Source: Pseudomonadota bacterium
GTDB taxonomy: Bacteria; Pseudomonadota; Alphaproteobacteria; Acetobacterales; Acetobacteraceae
Direction: 5' to 3'
DNA length: 64,000 bases
Assembly: GCA_021808545.1 (NCBI GenBank)
Contig: JAKBBM010000002.1
Location: 1 to 64,000, forward strand
Positions within the stretch are counted from its first letter, which is position 1. Each line of letters starts with the position of its first letter. The notes under the pieces are model-generated. The model was given only the letters and a program-made list of their open reading frames with translations, did no database searches and was not told where the DNA came from. Positions 28,586-37,239 of the stretch are shown in pieces. The translations under genes were made by a program, and so were the position numbers.

Positions 28586-29537
28586 ACAGCTCACCCCGGC
28601 GCAAATCGCGCGGGCGGCTTCTATGCTGCGCGCGGGCGGGCTTGTCGCCTTTGGCACGGAAACCGTTTACGGGCTGGGCGCCGATGCCTGCAATGGCGAT
28701 GCCGTGGCGAGGCTTTACGCGGCCAAGGGGCGGCCCAGTTTCAACCCGCTGATCTGCCATTTCGCCGATGCGCAAACCGCGTTTCGCTATGTTGTGCCCA
28801 CCGCGCTGGCAAAGCGCCTGGCCGAGGCCTTCTGGCCCGGGCCGCTGACCCTGGTGCTGCCGCGCGCGCCTAATTGCCCGGTATCGCAACTGGCCGGGGC
28901 GGGGCTGCCCACGCTGGCCGTGCGGGTGCCAGCCCATGCTGTGGCGCACCAGCTTCTGGCGGCATTTGGCGGGCCGGTTGCCGCCCCTTCGGCCAACCGG
29001 TCGGGGCGCATCTCGCCCACCAGTGCGGCGCATGTGCTGGCCGATCTGGAAGGGCGGATCGACGCGGTGCTTGATTCAGGCCCCTGCGCGGTGGGGGTGG
29101 AATCCACGGTTCTGGACCTGTCCTGCCCCATCCCAATCTTGCTACGCCCGGGCGGGGTGAGTGTGGAGGCGCTGGAAACCATCACCGGCAGGTTGGCTCA
29201 GGCGCCAACACCGGGCACGGCGCCCGCGGCACCGGGCATGCTGGCCTCGCATTACGCGCCCGCCTTACCCGTGCGCTTGAATGCGCGGGCTGTGGGCACG
29301 GATGAAGCGCTGCTCGCCTTCGGCCCCGTGCCGGCTGGGGCAGGGCTCGTCTTTCAGCTCTCCGAGCGGCAGGATCTGGCCGAGGCTGCCGCGCGCCTGT
29401 TCGAAGGGCTGCATTGGCTGGACGCGCAAGCCCACGCACAAGGGCTGAAGGCGATTGCGGTGGCTCCCGTCCCCGCCACGGGGCTTGGCCTTGCGATGAA
29501 TGACCGTTTGAGCCGTGCCGCCGCGCCGCGCGGCTGA
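28566..29537 (+). CDS. tsaC: L-threonylcarbamoyladenylate synthase (two-domain Sua5 form)
   Basis: Makes threonylcarbamoyl-AMP from threonine, bicarbonate and ATP for the t6A37 modification of ANN-decoding tRNAs. The 323-residue protein has the YrdC domain (about 1-200, with GTETVYGLGADA, KGRPSFNPL and APSANRSGRISPT) plus a C-terminal Sua5 domain (about 215-323), joined by a linker containing APGMLASHYAP. ATG 28566 overlaps rbfA and removes a non-coding N-terminal extension of the open frame. It abuts folC tail-to-tail. Confidence 0.94.
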   Translation: MRPSRTEQLTPAQIARAASMLRAGGLVAFGTETVYGLGADACNGDAVARLYAAKGRPSFNPLICHFADAQTAFRYVVPTALAKRLAEAFWPGPLTLVLPRAPNCPVSQLAGAGLPTLAVRVPAHAVAHQLLAAFGGPVAAPSANRSGRISPTSAAHVLADLEGRIDAVLDSGPCAVGVESTVLDLSCPIPILLRPGGVSVEALETITGRLAQAPTPGTAPAAPGMLASHYAPALPVRLNARAVGTDEALLAFGPVPAGAGLVFQLSERQDLAEAAARLFEGLHWLDAQAHAQGLKAIAVAPVPATGLGLAMNDRLSRAAAPRG

Positions 29538-30824
29538 TCAGCCAGCCTCGTCCAGCTTTAAAACCTCGCCCGCCAGGTACAGGCTGCCGCAAATCAGCAC
29601 GCGCGCGGGCGTGGTGATCTGGGCCAGCGCGCCGCGTATATCTGGCCCAGGCACGGCAATACCGCCCGACGCCGCGACAATATCCACCACCGGCAAGGCC
29701 AGATGCTGCCCGGGCTCCGCCACCGCGTAAACCATGGCCGCACGCGGGGTGAGGATGCGCAGCACCTCACCCACATCCTTGCTCTGCTTCATGCCTATGA
29801 TCAGGATTGTCGGCCCGTCCCAGGCGCGCAATTGCGCGGCCAGAACCTCGGCCCCGCCCGGATTATGCGCGCCATCCAGCCAGAGCTCCGCACCTTGGGG
29901 CAGGCGGGCTGCCAGCGCGCCGCTCAAACGCTGGAGCCGGGCCGGCCATTTCGCCTGTGTAAGCCCCTGCGCCATGGCCGCATGCGGCAGCGCGAACCCC
30001 GCCGCGCGCAGGACGGTGAGCGCGATACCGGCATTCTCCATCTGATGCGCGCCCGCCAAGGCGGGCGGGGGCAGGGCCACACCATCCAGCACCATGCCGC
30101 CCAAGGCGGGTTCAACCTTCCATTCATGGTCGCGGCGCAAAAGCGGGGCGTGCTGGGCGGCGGCCTCGGCCGCAATCACCGCCAGCACGTCGGGCGGCTG
30201 GCGCCCCACCACCACCGGAATGCCGGGTTTGATGATCCCGGCTTTCTCGCGGGCGATGATGTCCAATGCACCGCCCAGAAACTCCTGATGGTCGAGCGAA
30301 ATGGCGGTGATGGCGCAGGCCGCCGGGCGGACCAGGTTGGTGGCATCCAGCCGCCCGCCCAGACCGACCTCGATAATCGCCAGATCCGCCGGCACGCGCG
30401 CGAACAGCCAGAAGGCGGCGGCAGTGATCGCCTCGAACACGGTGATCTGGTTGCCGGCATTCACCGCCTCCACCGCATCCAGGGCCTCGGCGAGCTGCGC
30501 GTCGCTGACCAATTCCCCCGCCAGACAAATGCGCTCATTAAACCGCACCAGATGCGGCGAGGTATAAACATGCGCGCGCAGGCCCGCCGCCTCAGCCGCG
30601 GCCCTGGCAAAAGCGCAGACCGAGCCCTTGCCGTTGGTACCCGCCACATGCAGGACCGGCGGCAGGCGATGATGCGGATTGTCCAATGCCGCCAACAGGC
30701 GGATGAGACGCTCCAGGCTGAGATCGATCAGCTTGGGGTAGAGCTCATGCAGGCGCGCCAGAGCGGAACTTATGTTTTGGCGCGCGGCCGCCCCTCCAGC
30801 CCCGCGCGCCTTATCGTGGTTCAA
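29538..30824 (-). CDS. folC: Bifunctional folylpolyglutamate synthase / dihydrofolate synthase
   Basis: Adds glutamate to dihydropteroate and to folates, making and retaining folate cofactors. The 428-residue protein shows the Mur-ligase-type P loop HVAGTNGKGSVCAF at about 60-73, YTSPHLVRFNERI, EVGLGGRLDATN, and LDGAHNPGGAEVL, all FolC hallmarks. The start appears to be TTG 30824, overlapping the accD stop as TTGA, the same arrangement as gcvH-gcvP. No in-frame ATG precedes the conserved region. Last gene of the ScfR-queG-accD-folC series. Confidence 0.95.
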   Translation of the reverse strand: MNHDKARGAGGAAARQNISSALARLHELYPKLIDLSLERLIRLLAALDNPHHRLPPVLHVAGTNGKGSVCAFARAAAEAAGLRAHVYTSPHLVRFNERICLAGELVSDAQLAEALDAVEAVNAGNQITVFEAITAAAFWLFARVPADLAIIEVGLGGRLDATNLVRPAACAITAISLDHQEFLGGALDIIAREKAGIIKPGIPVVVGRQPPDVLAVIAAEAAAQHAPLLRRDHEWKVEPALGGMVLDGVALPPPALAGAHQMENAGIALTVLRAAGFALPHAAMAQGLTQAKWPARLQRLSGALAARLPQGAELWLDGAHNPGGAEVLAAQLRAWDGPTILIIGMKQSKDVGEVLRILTPRAAMVYAVAEPGQHLALPVVDIVAASGGIAVPGPDIRGALAQITTPARVLICGSLYLAGEVLKLDEAG

Positions 30825-31684
30825 GCCGCGGCGCGCTTGTTGGCGGTGGCGAGCGCTATGATCCGCGCCAATGTCGCGGTCAGCTCGCCGCGCTTGACCA
30901 CCATGTCGATAATGCCGTGCTCATGCAGATACTCGGCCCTCTGGAAGCCCGGCGGCAGTTTCTCGCGCACCGTCTGCTCGATAACGCGCGCCCCCGCGAA
31001 GCCGATCAGCGTGTTGGGCTCGGCGATCTGGATATCCCCCAGCATGGCGAAGGAGGCGGTGACACCGCCGGTGGTGGGGTCGGTCAGCACCACAATGTAG
31101 GGCAGGCCGGCTTCCTTCACCATTTGCGCGGCGATGGTCGAACGCGGCATCTGCATCAGGCTGATCGCGCCTTCCTGCATGCGCGCCCCGCCCGAGGCGG
31201 TATAAACAATCAGCGGCGCGTTCTGCAGCACGGCAAGCCGGGCCGCGGCCACCAGCCCCTCGCCCACGCCCGAGCCCATGGAGCCGCCCATGAACTCGAA
31301 CGACATCGCCGCGACCACGGCTTTATTACCGCCCACCAGCCCATGCGCCACCAGCAACGCGTCATCCTGGTGGGTGGTCTCGCGCGCATCGCGCAGCCGG
31401 TCGGCATAGCGCTTCTGGTCGCGGAATTTCAGCGGATCATGCACGGGCTTGGGTAGATCAATGCGAGTATAAACCCCCTCATCGAAGGTCCAGGCCAGAC
31501 GCTCAGCCGCGGTGGCACGCATATGGTGGCCGCAATGCGGGCAGACCTTGCGCGCGGCCTCCAGCTCGCGATGAAAGATCATCTGCTGACAGGACGGGCA
31601 TTGATGCCAGAGATTATCCGGCGCCTCCTTGCGGCCAAGCAGGGTGCGGATCTTGGGGCGGACGAATTCGGTAAGCCAGCTCAT
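30821..31684 (-). CDS. accD: Acetyl-CoA carboxylase carboxyltransferase, beta subunit
   Basis: Carboxyltransferase half of acetyl-CoA carboxylase; with AccA it moves CO2 from carboxybiotin to acetyl-CoA for fatty-acid synthesis. The 287-residue protein has the N-terminal zinc ribbon C29-C32...C48-C51 and the crotonase-like core with GGSMGSGVGEG, SGGARMQEG and LTDPTTGGVTASFAMLGD. ATG 31684 starts at MSWLTEFVRPK, typical for the family. The accD-folC order is common in proteobacteria. It is nine bases downstream of queG. Confidence 0.97.
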   Translation of the reverse strand: MSWLTEFVRPKIRTLLGRKEAPDNLWHQCPSCQQMIFHRELEAARKVCPHCGHHMRATAAERLAWTFDEGVYTRIDLPKPVHDPLKFRDQKRYADRLRDARETTHQDDALLVAHGLVGGNKAVVAAMSFEFMGGSMGSGVGEGLVAAARLAVLQNAPLIVYTASGGARMQEGAISLMQMPRSTIAAQMVKEAGLPYIVVLTDPTTGGVTASFAMLGDIQIAEPNTLIGFAGARVIEQTVREKLPPGFQRAEYLHEHGIIDMVVKRGELTATLARIIALATANKRAAA

Positions 31685-31693
31685 AGGCGGGAA

Positions 31694-32743
31694 TTAGCCT
31701 TTCTGCACGGAAATGGGAAGCAAGCGCGCCACGGCCCAGCCACCGGCCTCGGCCACCACCGGGTCCGCATCCCCGGCCAAGGCCTGGGCCGCGGGCAGCA
31801 AACCCGCATCGGCGCTGTTGCCAATGGCGATGGCGACATTGCGGACAAACCGGTTGCGCCCGATGCGCTTGATGGGCGAGCCTGAGAATTTTTGCCGGAA
31901 TCCGGCATCGTCCAACGCCGCCAGCGCGGCCAAAGGCGGGGCGGCCAGATCCGCGCGCGCGGTGAGTTTCGCCTCCCGCCCGGCCTTGGCGAATTTGTTC
32001 CAGGGGCAGACAGCCAGACAATCATCGCACCCGTAAATCCGGTTGCCCATGGGGGCGCGGAATTCCTCGGGGATCGGCCCGGCATGCTCGATGGTGAGGT
32101 AGGAAATACAGCGCCGCGCATCGAGCTTATACGGGGCGGGGAAGGCGTTGGTCGGGCAGGCGGCTTGGCAGGCGGTGCAGCTGCCGCAGCGATCCGCGTG
32201 CGGCGGGTCGGGCGGCAGGGGAAGGGTTGTGAAAATCTCGCCCAGAAACAGCCAGGAGCCATGCGCGCGCGAGACCAGGTTGGTATGCTTGCCCTGCCAG
32301 CCCAACCCCGCCTCGGCCGCCAGCGGTTTTTCCATCACCGGGGCGGTGTCCACGAATACCTTTACGCCCTCTCCCCGGGCCGCGATGAACTGGGCGAGAT
32401 GTTTGAGCTTGCCTTTCACAATGTCATGATAATCGCGGTTGCGGGCATAGACCGAGATATTGCCAATGGTGGGGCGGGCCAGATTTTCCAGCGCATCGCC
32501 TTTGGGTGCGTAGGACAGGCCAAGCGAAATCACGCTGAGCGCCTCTGGCCAGAGCCGCTTGGGGTCGGCCCGTTCATCGGCGCGCGCCGCCATCCAGCCC
32601 ATGGCGCCATGCTGGCCGGCGGCCAGAAAATCGCGCAAGGCTGCGGCACGGGCGGGGGGAATTTCAGCACGGGCAAAGCCCACCGCATCAAACCCCAACG
32701 CCTGGGCCCGCGTCATAATCTGGTCTTTCAAGACGTGCGCCAC
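31694..32743 (-). CDS. queG: Epoxyqueuosine reductase
   Basis: Cobalamin- and iron-sulfur-dependent enzyme that reduces epoxyqueuosine to queuosine in tRNA. About 349 residues. It has the [19 protein letters not shown] region, two 4Fe-4S clusters ([12 protein letters not shown] and [11 protein letters not shown]), and a C-terminal HEAT-like repeat. Start chosen is GTG 32743, because AAGGAGG lies four bases upstream; the in-frame ATG 32758 sits inside that Shine-Dalgarno region. Its need for B12 fits the presence of riboswitch-controlled btuB in the same window. It lies between the ScfR-like regulator and accD. Confidence 0.94.
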   Translation of the reverse strand: MAHVLKDQIMTRAQALGFDAVGFARAEIPPARAAALRDFLAAGQHGAMGWMAARADERADPKRLWPEALSVISLGLSYAPKGDALENLARPTIGNISVYARNRDYHDIVKGKLKHLAQFIAARGEGVKVFVDTAPVMEKPLAAEAGLGWQGKHTNLVSRAHGSWLFLGEIFTTLPLPPDPPHADRCGSCTACQAACPTNAFPAPYKLDARRCISYLTIEHAGPIPEEFRAPMGNRIYGCDDCLAVCPWNKFAKAGREAKLTARADLAAPPLAALAALDDAGFRQKFSGSPIKRIGRNRFVRNVAIAIGNSADAGLLPAAQALAGDADPVVAEAGGWAVARLLPISVQKG

Positions 32744-32774
32744 CCCGCCTCCTTGCATGAGCTTGTCATCGGTC

Positions 32775-34172
32775 TCATCCGCCAGGCTGCACCTCGAACC
32801 GGTAGGGGCTGGCACTGGTCGTGCCGGGGTCGATGCTCAGGCGGTGCGCGAGCGGCGGAAACGCGCGCGAGCGGCAATCCTGGCGCTCGCACATCCGGCA
32901 GGACAGGCCAATCCCCACCGCCGCATTCTCCAAATCCAGCCCGTCGCCATACACGATCTTGCCGGCATGGGCGATATCACAGCCCATGGCCACCACGCGC
33001 ACCGGCGGCGGCTCGCCCCAGCGCGCCGGACGGCCGGTAATGGCGCGGGCAAAACACAAAAAGGTCTCGGTTGCGGAAAGCTGCGCCACCTGCACCCGGA
33101 TACTCCCCGGCGTGGCGAAGGCGGCATGCACGATCCAGCGCGGACAGGTGCCGCCAAAGCGCATGAAGGGAAATCCGGCGGCGGAAAAACGCTTGCTGAC
33201 ATTGCCCGCCGGGTCCACCCGCAAAAAGAAAAACGGCACCCCGCGCGCGCCAGCCCTCTGCAGGGTGGAGAGGCGATGGCAAGCCTGCTCGAACGACACG
33301 CCAAAGCGCGCGGCCAGGGCATCGACATCGTAGCGCCGCTCCCGGGCCGCGCTCAGAAACGGCTCATAGGGCATGAGCAGCGCGCCCGCGATATAATTGA
33401 GCAGGCCGATGCGCAGCAGCTCCGCCGCGTCGCGCGTGGTGGGCGCGGCGCGGGCCACGATTTTCTCAACCGGGGCGCGCGCCTCGAGCAGGGCAAGCTG
33501 AAACGCCATTTGGAATCCCCGGCTCTCGCGCGGGAGATCCTCGGACAAGGTGAGCATGCGGCTGGCCGCGTCGTACACGCGCAAGGCCCCGGGCAGGGGG
33601 CGGACATTCACGACCAGCCCGTGCTGGCGCCGCAGCCGCTCGGCCAGGGCATGGTTAGTGCCCAGTGCCGCCGCATCCAGGGTCTCGCCGATCGTCTCGG
33701 CCGTTTCCTCCAGCCCCGGAAAATGATTCTCATGATCGTGGAAAAAATCGCGTACCTCCTCATTGGGCAGCAGAATCTTGCGGCCCGAGGGCAGGGTGAT
33801 GCCCGAACTCTCCTCGCGCGCGCCAGCCAAAGCCCGGCGCAGCGCCAGCACCGCACGCGCCGCGTTGGGCGACGCCGCCAGCGACCGCAGCTCGGCTTCG
33901 GGCACAGGCTCCAAGGCGAGCGCGGGATCGGAAAACGCCTCGCGCAGCAAAAGCTCGAACTCGCGCTCCTGCGTGCCCGACAAAGAGGCGAGATCGACTT
34001 TGAGCAGGTCGGTCAGCTTGAACAAAAGCGAGGCCGTGACGTTGCGCTGATCATGCTCGACAAGGTTCAGATAGGATGTCGAGATGCCGAGCTTCTGGGC
34101 GAAGCCCTGCTGGGTGTACCCCTGCTCCATGCGCAGCCGGCGGATGGTCTTTCCAATCGCGGGTTTTGACAT
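32775..34172 (-). CDS. XRE-type regulator of the short-chain fatty acid (ScfR/RamB-like) family
   Basis: The 465-residue protein has an N-terminal helix-turn-helix (about 8-62, [19 protein letters not shown] then [14 protein letters not shown]), an IrrE/DUF955-like middle part (about 150-300, though the HExxH zinc site is not evident), and a C-terminal ScfR domain with CPRW and [16 protein letters not shown]. Relatives control propionate, acetate or glyoxylate metabolism in response to acyl-CoA. It heads a minus-strand series with queG, accD and folC, and is divergent from aat across 210 bases that contain three TTTACA-type repeats which could be its own operator. Confidence 0.88.
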   Translation of the reverse strand: MSKPAIGKTIRRLRMEQGYTQQGFAQKLGISTSYLNLVEHDQRNVTASLLFKLTDLLKVDLASLSGTQEREFELLLREAFSDPALALEPVPEAELRSLAASPNAARAVLALRRALAGAREESSGITLPSGRKILLPNEEVRDFFHDHENHFPGLEETAETIGETLDAAALGTNHALAERLRRQHGLVVNVRPLPGALRVYDAASRMLTLSEDLPRESRGFQMAFQLALLEARAPVEKIVARAAPTTRDAAELLRIGLLNYIAGALLMPYEPFLSAARERRYDVDALAARFGVSFEQACHRLSTLQRAGARGVPFFFLRVDPAGNVSKRFSAAGFPFMRFGGTCPRWIVHAAFATPGSIRVQVAQLSATETFLCFARAITGRPARWGEPPPVRVVAMGCDIAHAGKIVYGDGLDLENAAVGIGLSCRMCERQDCRSRAFPPLAHRLSIDPGTTSASPYRFEVQPGG

Positions 34173-34263
34173 GTTTTACAAATAGAAAAATTTTACAGTG
34201 AAGTCACGGTCTTCTTTCATGGATTCATTCCGTTCTTTGCGATGATTCTCATTGTGTTGTAAA
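34173..34263. promoter_or_regulatory. TTTACA repeats in the promoter of the ScfR-like gene
   Basis: TTTTACA occurs as a direct repeat at 34174-34180 and 34191-34197 (17-base period), and the inverse TGTAAA at 34258-34263, in an AT-rich stretch immediately before the regulator start. Candidate autoregulatory sites; inferred only. The rest of the interval to aat (34264-34382) shows nothing I can name. Confidence 0.35.
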
Positions 34264-34382
34264 TAAATTTACGCATCGCCGCGTCATGGGCCCACCGCCT
34301 TCGTCATGAGCGCCGCCATGGCATCCGCCGCCTTGCTGTTACGGCTTGGCAAAAACACCGGCCGCGTGCGAATTCTTGCGTC

Positions 34383-35051
34383 ATGTCGGCTCGGCCTTTT
34401 ATCCTGACACCAGACCTGCTGTTGCGCGCCTACCGGCTGGGCTTGTTTCCCATGGCGGAATCGCGCCACAGCCACACCTTGCACTGGCTCGACCCGGAAC
34501 AGCGCGGCGTGCTGCCGCTCAACCAGTTCCACATTCCCCGCAGCCTGATGAAAACCCTGCGCGCGCGGGTATTTACCGTCACCGTTAATACCGCCTTTGC
34601 CGCTACCATCGCCGCCTGCGCCGCCACACGGGAAAACCGGCCCGAAACCTGGATTAACGCGGAAATCGAACATCTGTTCGTGGAACTACACCAGCTTGGT
34701 TTCGCGCATAGCGTGGAAAGCTGGCATGAGGGCGCGCTTGTGGGCGGGCTGTATGGCGTGGCGCTGGGGGGAGCGTTTTTTGGCGAAAGCATGTTCTCCA
34801 CCACCACCGACGCCTCGAAAGTGGCTCTGGCCCATCTGGTGGCGCGGCTGCGGCTGGGCGGCTTCGTGCTGCTGGATACGCAATTCATCACGGCACATCT
34901 GGCCCGCTTTGGCGCCGTGGAAATTCCGCGCGCCGCCTACCACGAACAGCTGGCCATGGCCATGGAGCGGGGCGGCCTGTTTCCCGAAAGCCTTGATTCC
35001 GCCTTATTGATGCGCGAATTCGAGAACATGCGACAGGAGCGCCCCTCATGA
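34383..35051 (+). CDS. aat: Leucyl/phenylalanyl-tRNA--protein transferase
   Basis: Adds Leu or Phe to N-terminal Arg/Lys of proteins, marking them for ClpAP degradation (N-end rule). The 222-residue protein has LLLRAYRLGLFPMAESR at the N terminus, WINAEIEHLFVELHQLGFAHSVE, and GGAFFGESMFSTTTDASKVAL, all typical. The ATG start is followed immediately by family sequence. It overlaps the next gene by four bases (ATGA), so that gene is translationally coupled. Confidence 0.95.
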   Translation: MSARPFILTPDLLLRAYRLGLFPMAESRHSHTLHWLDPEQRGVLPLNQFHIPRSLMKTLRARVFTVTVNTAFAATIAACAATRENRPETWINAEIEHLFVELHQLGFAHSVESWHEGALVGGLYGVALGGAFFGESMFSTTTDASKVALAHLVARLRLGGFVLLDTQFITAHLARFGAVEIPRAAYHEQLAMAMERGGLFPESLDSALLMREFENMRQERPS

Positions 35052-35623
35052 AATACAGACTCTCGGCGGCGCTGGCCCTGCTGCCCGGTTTGGCCATGGC
35101 GGCGGCGCCACGCTTTTTGCCCCTGCACGATACCGCCGCCACCTATGTGCTCACGCTGCCCGGACACGCGGCGCAAACCGTGACGCTGCATTATAGCGCG
35201 GCCAGCCAGCGCGCGCGTATAGACGGCGAGGCCGGGCTTGCCGTGCTCGCCAACCTGCCTGCCGGGCGCGCGCAAATTCTGGTGCCCGCCCTGCATGCCG
35301 CCGTGCGGGCACCGGAATTCTCCACCCTCGCCACCGCCCTGCGCGATGCCGACCAGGCGCGCTTTACCCCGCTCGGGCGCGGGCATTATGCGGGTTTGAA
35401 CTGCGAGACATACCGGATTAACGACCCCCACGGGAGCGGCACGGCTTGCCTGACGCCCGACGGGGTCGTTCTGCATTTTAGCGGACATGATACCCATGGC
35501 AGCGCAACCCTGACCGCAATCCGCGTCAGCCATCCCCCCCAACCCGCCAGCCTGTTCACACTGCCAGCCGGATATGGGCAGATCGACCTGCCGCCCGGCG
35601 CGCTGGCCGCGATCTTGCGCTGA
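35048..35623 (+). CDS. Exported hypothetical protein coupled to aat
   Basis: The 191-residue protein has a clear signal peptide (MKYRLSAALALLPGLAMAAA, cleavage likely after residue 19 or 20), so it is probably periplasmic. The mature part has the feel of a DUF4412-like beta protein that binds or reports on a ligand (ATYVLTLPGHAAQTVTLHYS, YAGLNCETYRIND), but this resemblance is weak. It has two cysteines. ATG 35048 overlaps the aat stop. It ends 37 bases before the convergent DUF1329 gene. Function unknown. Confidence 0.8.
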   Translation: MKYRLSAALALLPGLAMAAAPRFLPLHDTAATYVLTLPGHAAQTVTLHYSAASQRARIDGEAGLAVLANLPAGRAQILVPALHAAVRAPEFSTLATALRDADQARFTPLGRGHYAGLNCETYRINDPHGSGTACLTPDGVVLHFSGHDTHGSATLTAIRVSHPPQPASLFTLPAGYGQIDLPPGALAAILR

Positions 35624-35660
35624 CGGCCCCGGCCACGCGGGCCCGCCATGCTGTGCGCGG

Positions 35661-37052
35661 CTAATAAGCCGCCGTGGCCGCGATGGTCTGCGGGTCGAAG
35701 ACCGATTGCGAAACAGGTTTAAAGATCCAGGGTCTGGCATAAGCCGCATCCGCGAAATTACCCTGCATGTTACAATAATCGCCCGTCTGCAGATTGAACA
35801 CGTAATTATCTTGATAGAGCGTGCCTGGTAGGTTTGGAAAATTGGCGTTGACTGAAAAATTATGATGATACGGAACCCCGTTGGCATCCCACGTATCGAT
35901 AATGCCAATTTGCCAAATATCCTCATCTATATACAGCCGGCGCCGGGCCATGACATTGCGCTCGCCAGGATGTAACGTGGCCTCGACCACCCAGCACCGA
36001 TGCAGCTCCCACCTAATATAATCGGGATTGGGGAATTTTGGCGTGAAAATCTGCTCGACCCTGGCGCTATAAATCTTGTTGTTGTTATAGGGGATCAGCA
36101 TTCCCCGCTTGCCAAGAAGCTTCCAGTCATACTCGTTGGCGGCACCATTAAACCCATTATATTCATCGTAATTGGCAACACCATCCACGTAGGATGAGGG
36201 GGTGTCATATTGCACATCGGGGGCGCGGCGAACACGGCCCTGCCCAGCCAGGACTTGCCATGTCTTTACTGGCGTCTGCAAAGAATTGATGTAGTACCAT
36301 TGAACAAATTCATCACCAATCGTGGTCGCCGGACCGGTTGAAACATTTTGTACCTTGTACAAAAGACCATCATAATTCTGTGGATCCATGTTTGGATCGT
36401 AATAGGGAAAATAAAAATTCGAAGGGCCGGCCGAGGCCAAGGCAGGCGCGCGCCCCCCTTGTACAACGAAAGATCCGGTATTGTTGTGCACATAAGTTCC
36501 CGCCCAGCGCGTCTCATGATTATAGACCAGCTGAACACCCGCATTATAGGGATCTGATATGTCTGGAATGGGAAAGGGAATGCCGCAAAATCCACCAGAA
36601 AAGCCCAGCCGGCCACCCTGCGGGTCAAGCTTCGCACGGGTTATGTTCTTAGCGATGTTATCGAGTACGAACTGCGGATAAGCCGCCGTGCGCCGGGTTG
36701 GATATACCCGCACCTCAAAACCGGTTTTCTTGATCAGCTCCTGTAAGCCATCGGAGAGAAGATGCGCGTATTGCGCCATATTGTCGGCATCAACCTGGTA
36801 AAGCATTTTATCCTGGGCGAAAAAGTCCGGCGGCAATGTCTTGGTGGGGTCCCATGTCATCCCGTCTGGAATTCCGGTAAGACCGCCCGTATAGGCCGGA
36901 ATGGTGCCCGCCTTATTGCCCGCGATCTCTGAGCCAAATGCCGTCAGACCAGGCCCCAGGCCGGGCGTTCCATTGGCCCGCGCGCCCTGCCCGCCCATGA
37001 CCCAACCCATGGCGCTGGAACCTGTGAGAAATCCAAATTCACGTCGTTTCAT
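35661..37052 (-). CDS. DUF1329 family exported protein
   Basis: The 463-residue protein starts MKRREFGFLTGSSAMGWVMGG, a twin-arginine-like signal (KRREFGF) ending near ARA at about 26. The mature sequence matches DUF1329 proteins: GLTAFGSEIAGNKAGTIPAYTGGL near the N terminus and ARRRLYIDEDIWQIGIIDTWD and NFSVNANFPNLP near the C terminus. These are related in fold to outer-membrane lipoprotein-sorting (LolB-like) proteins and are often found near catabolic or export genes. ATG 37052 has GGAGGGG upstream. The gene is noticeably lower in G+C than the core genes and lies at the end of the amine-oxidation island, 187 bases after the FAD enzyme. Confidence 0.85.
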   Translation of the reverse strand: MKRREFGFLTGSSAMGWVMGGQGARANGTPGLGPGLTAFGSEIAGNKAGTIPAYTGGLTGIPDGMTWDPTKTLPPDFFAQDKMLYQVDADNMAQYAHLLSDGLQELIKKTGFEVRVYPTRRTAAYPQFVLDNIAKNITRAKLDPQGGRLGFSGGFCGIPFPIPDISDPYNAGVQLVYNHETRWAGTYVHNNTGSFVVQGGRAPALASAGPSNFYFPYYDPNMDPQNYDGLLYKVQNVSTGPATTIGDEFVQWYYINSLQTPVKTWQVLAGQGRVRRAPDVQYDTPSSYVDGVANYDEYNGFNGAANEYDWKLLGKRGMLIPYNNNKIYSARVEQIFTPKFPNPDYIRWELHRCWVVEATLHPGERNVMARRRLYIDEDIWQIGIIDTWDANGVPYHHNFSVNANFPNLPGTLYQDNYVFNLQTGDYCNMQGNFADAAYARPWIFKPVSQSVFDPQTIAATAAY

Positions 37053-37239
37053 AACGTACCCCTCCGGTTGATGAGGCTGAGGATTCATTCATTAAAAATA
37101 ACTAATTGATACGAATCCAGAGCCTGTTATTTTGCACATTATTTTCGGATTTATTTGAAATATTCTTGTTTTTTTACTTTTAAAGTCTCCCATAATATTG
37201 CCGTGTTCCTTGGCATGGCCGCGCAACACGCCCCAAAGA
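37053..37239. other. AT-rich gap between the FAD oxidoreductase and DUF1329 genes
   Basis: No gene is seen. The stretch is unusually AT-rich for this genome, with runs of A and T. It could hold a separate promoter for the DUF1329 gene. The 9-base word ATACGAATC at 37109-37117 recurs, inverted, in the autotransporter/LysR promoter region at 51142-51150. Confidence 0.35.

Noticed and set aside
34232-34255. A Fur-box-like ATGATTCTCATT upstream of the ScfR-like gene
   Set aside because: Only about half of a Fur site is matched, and the genes around it have no iron link.
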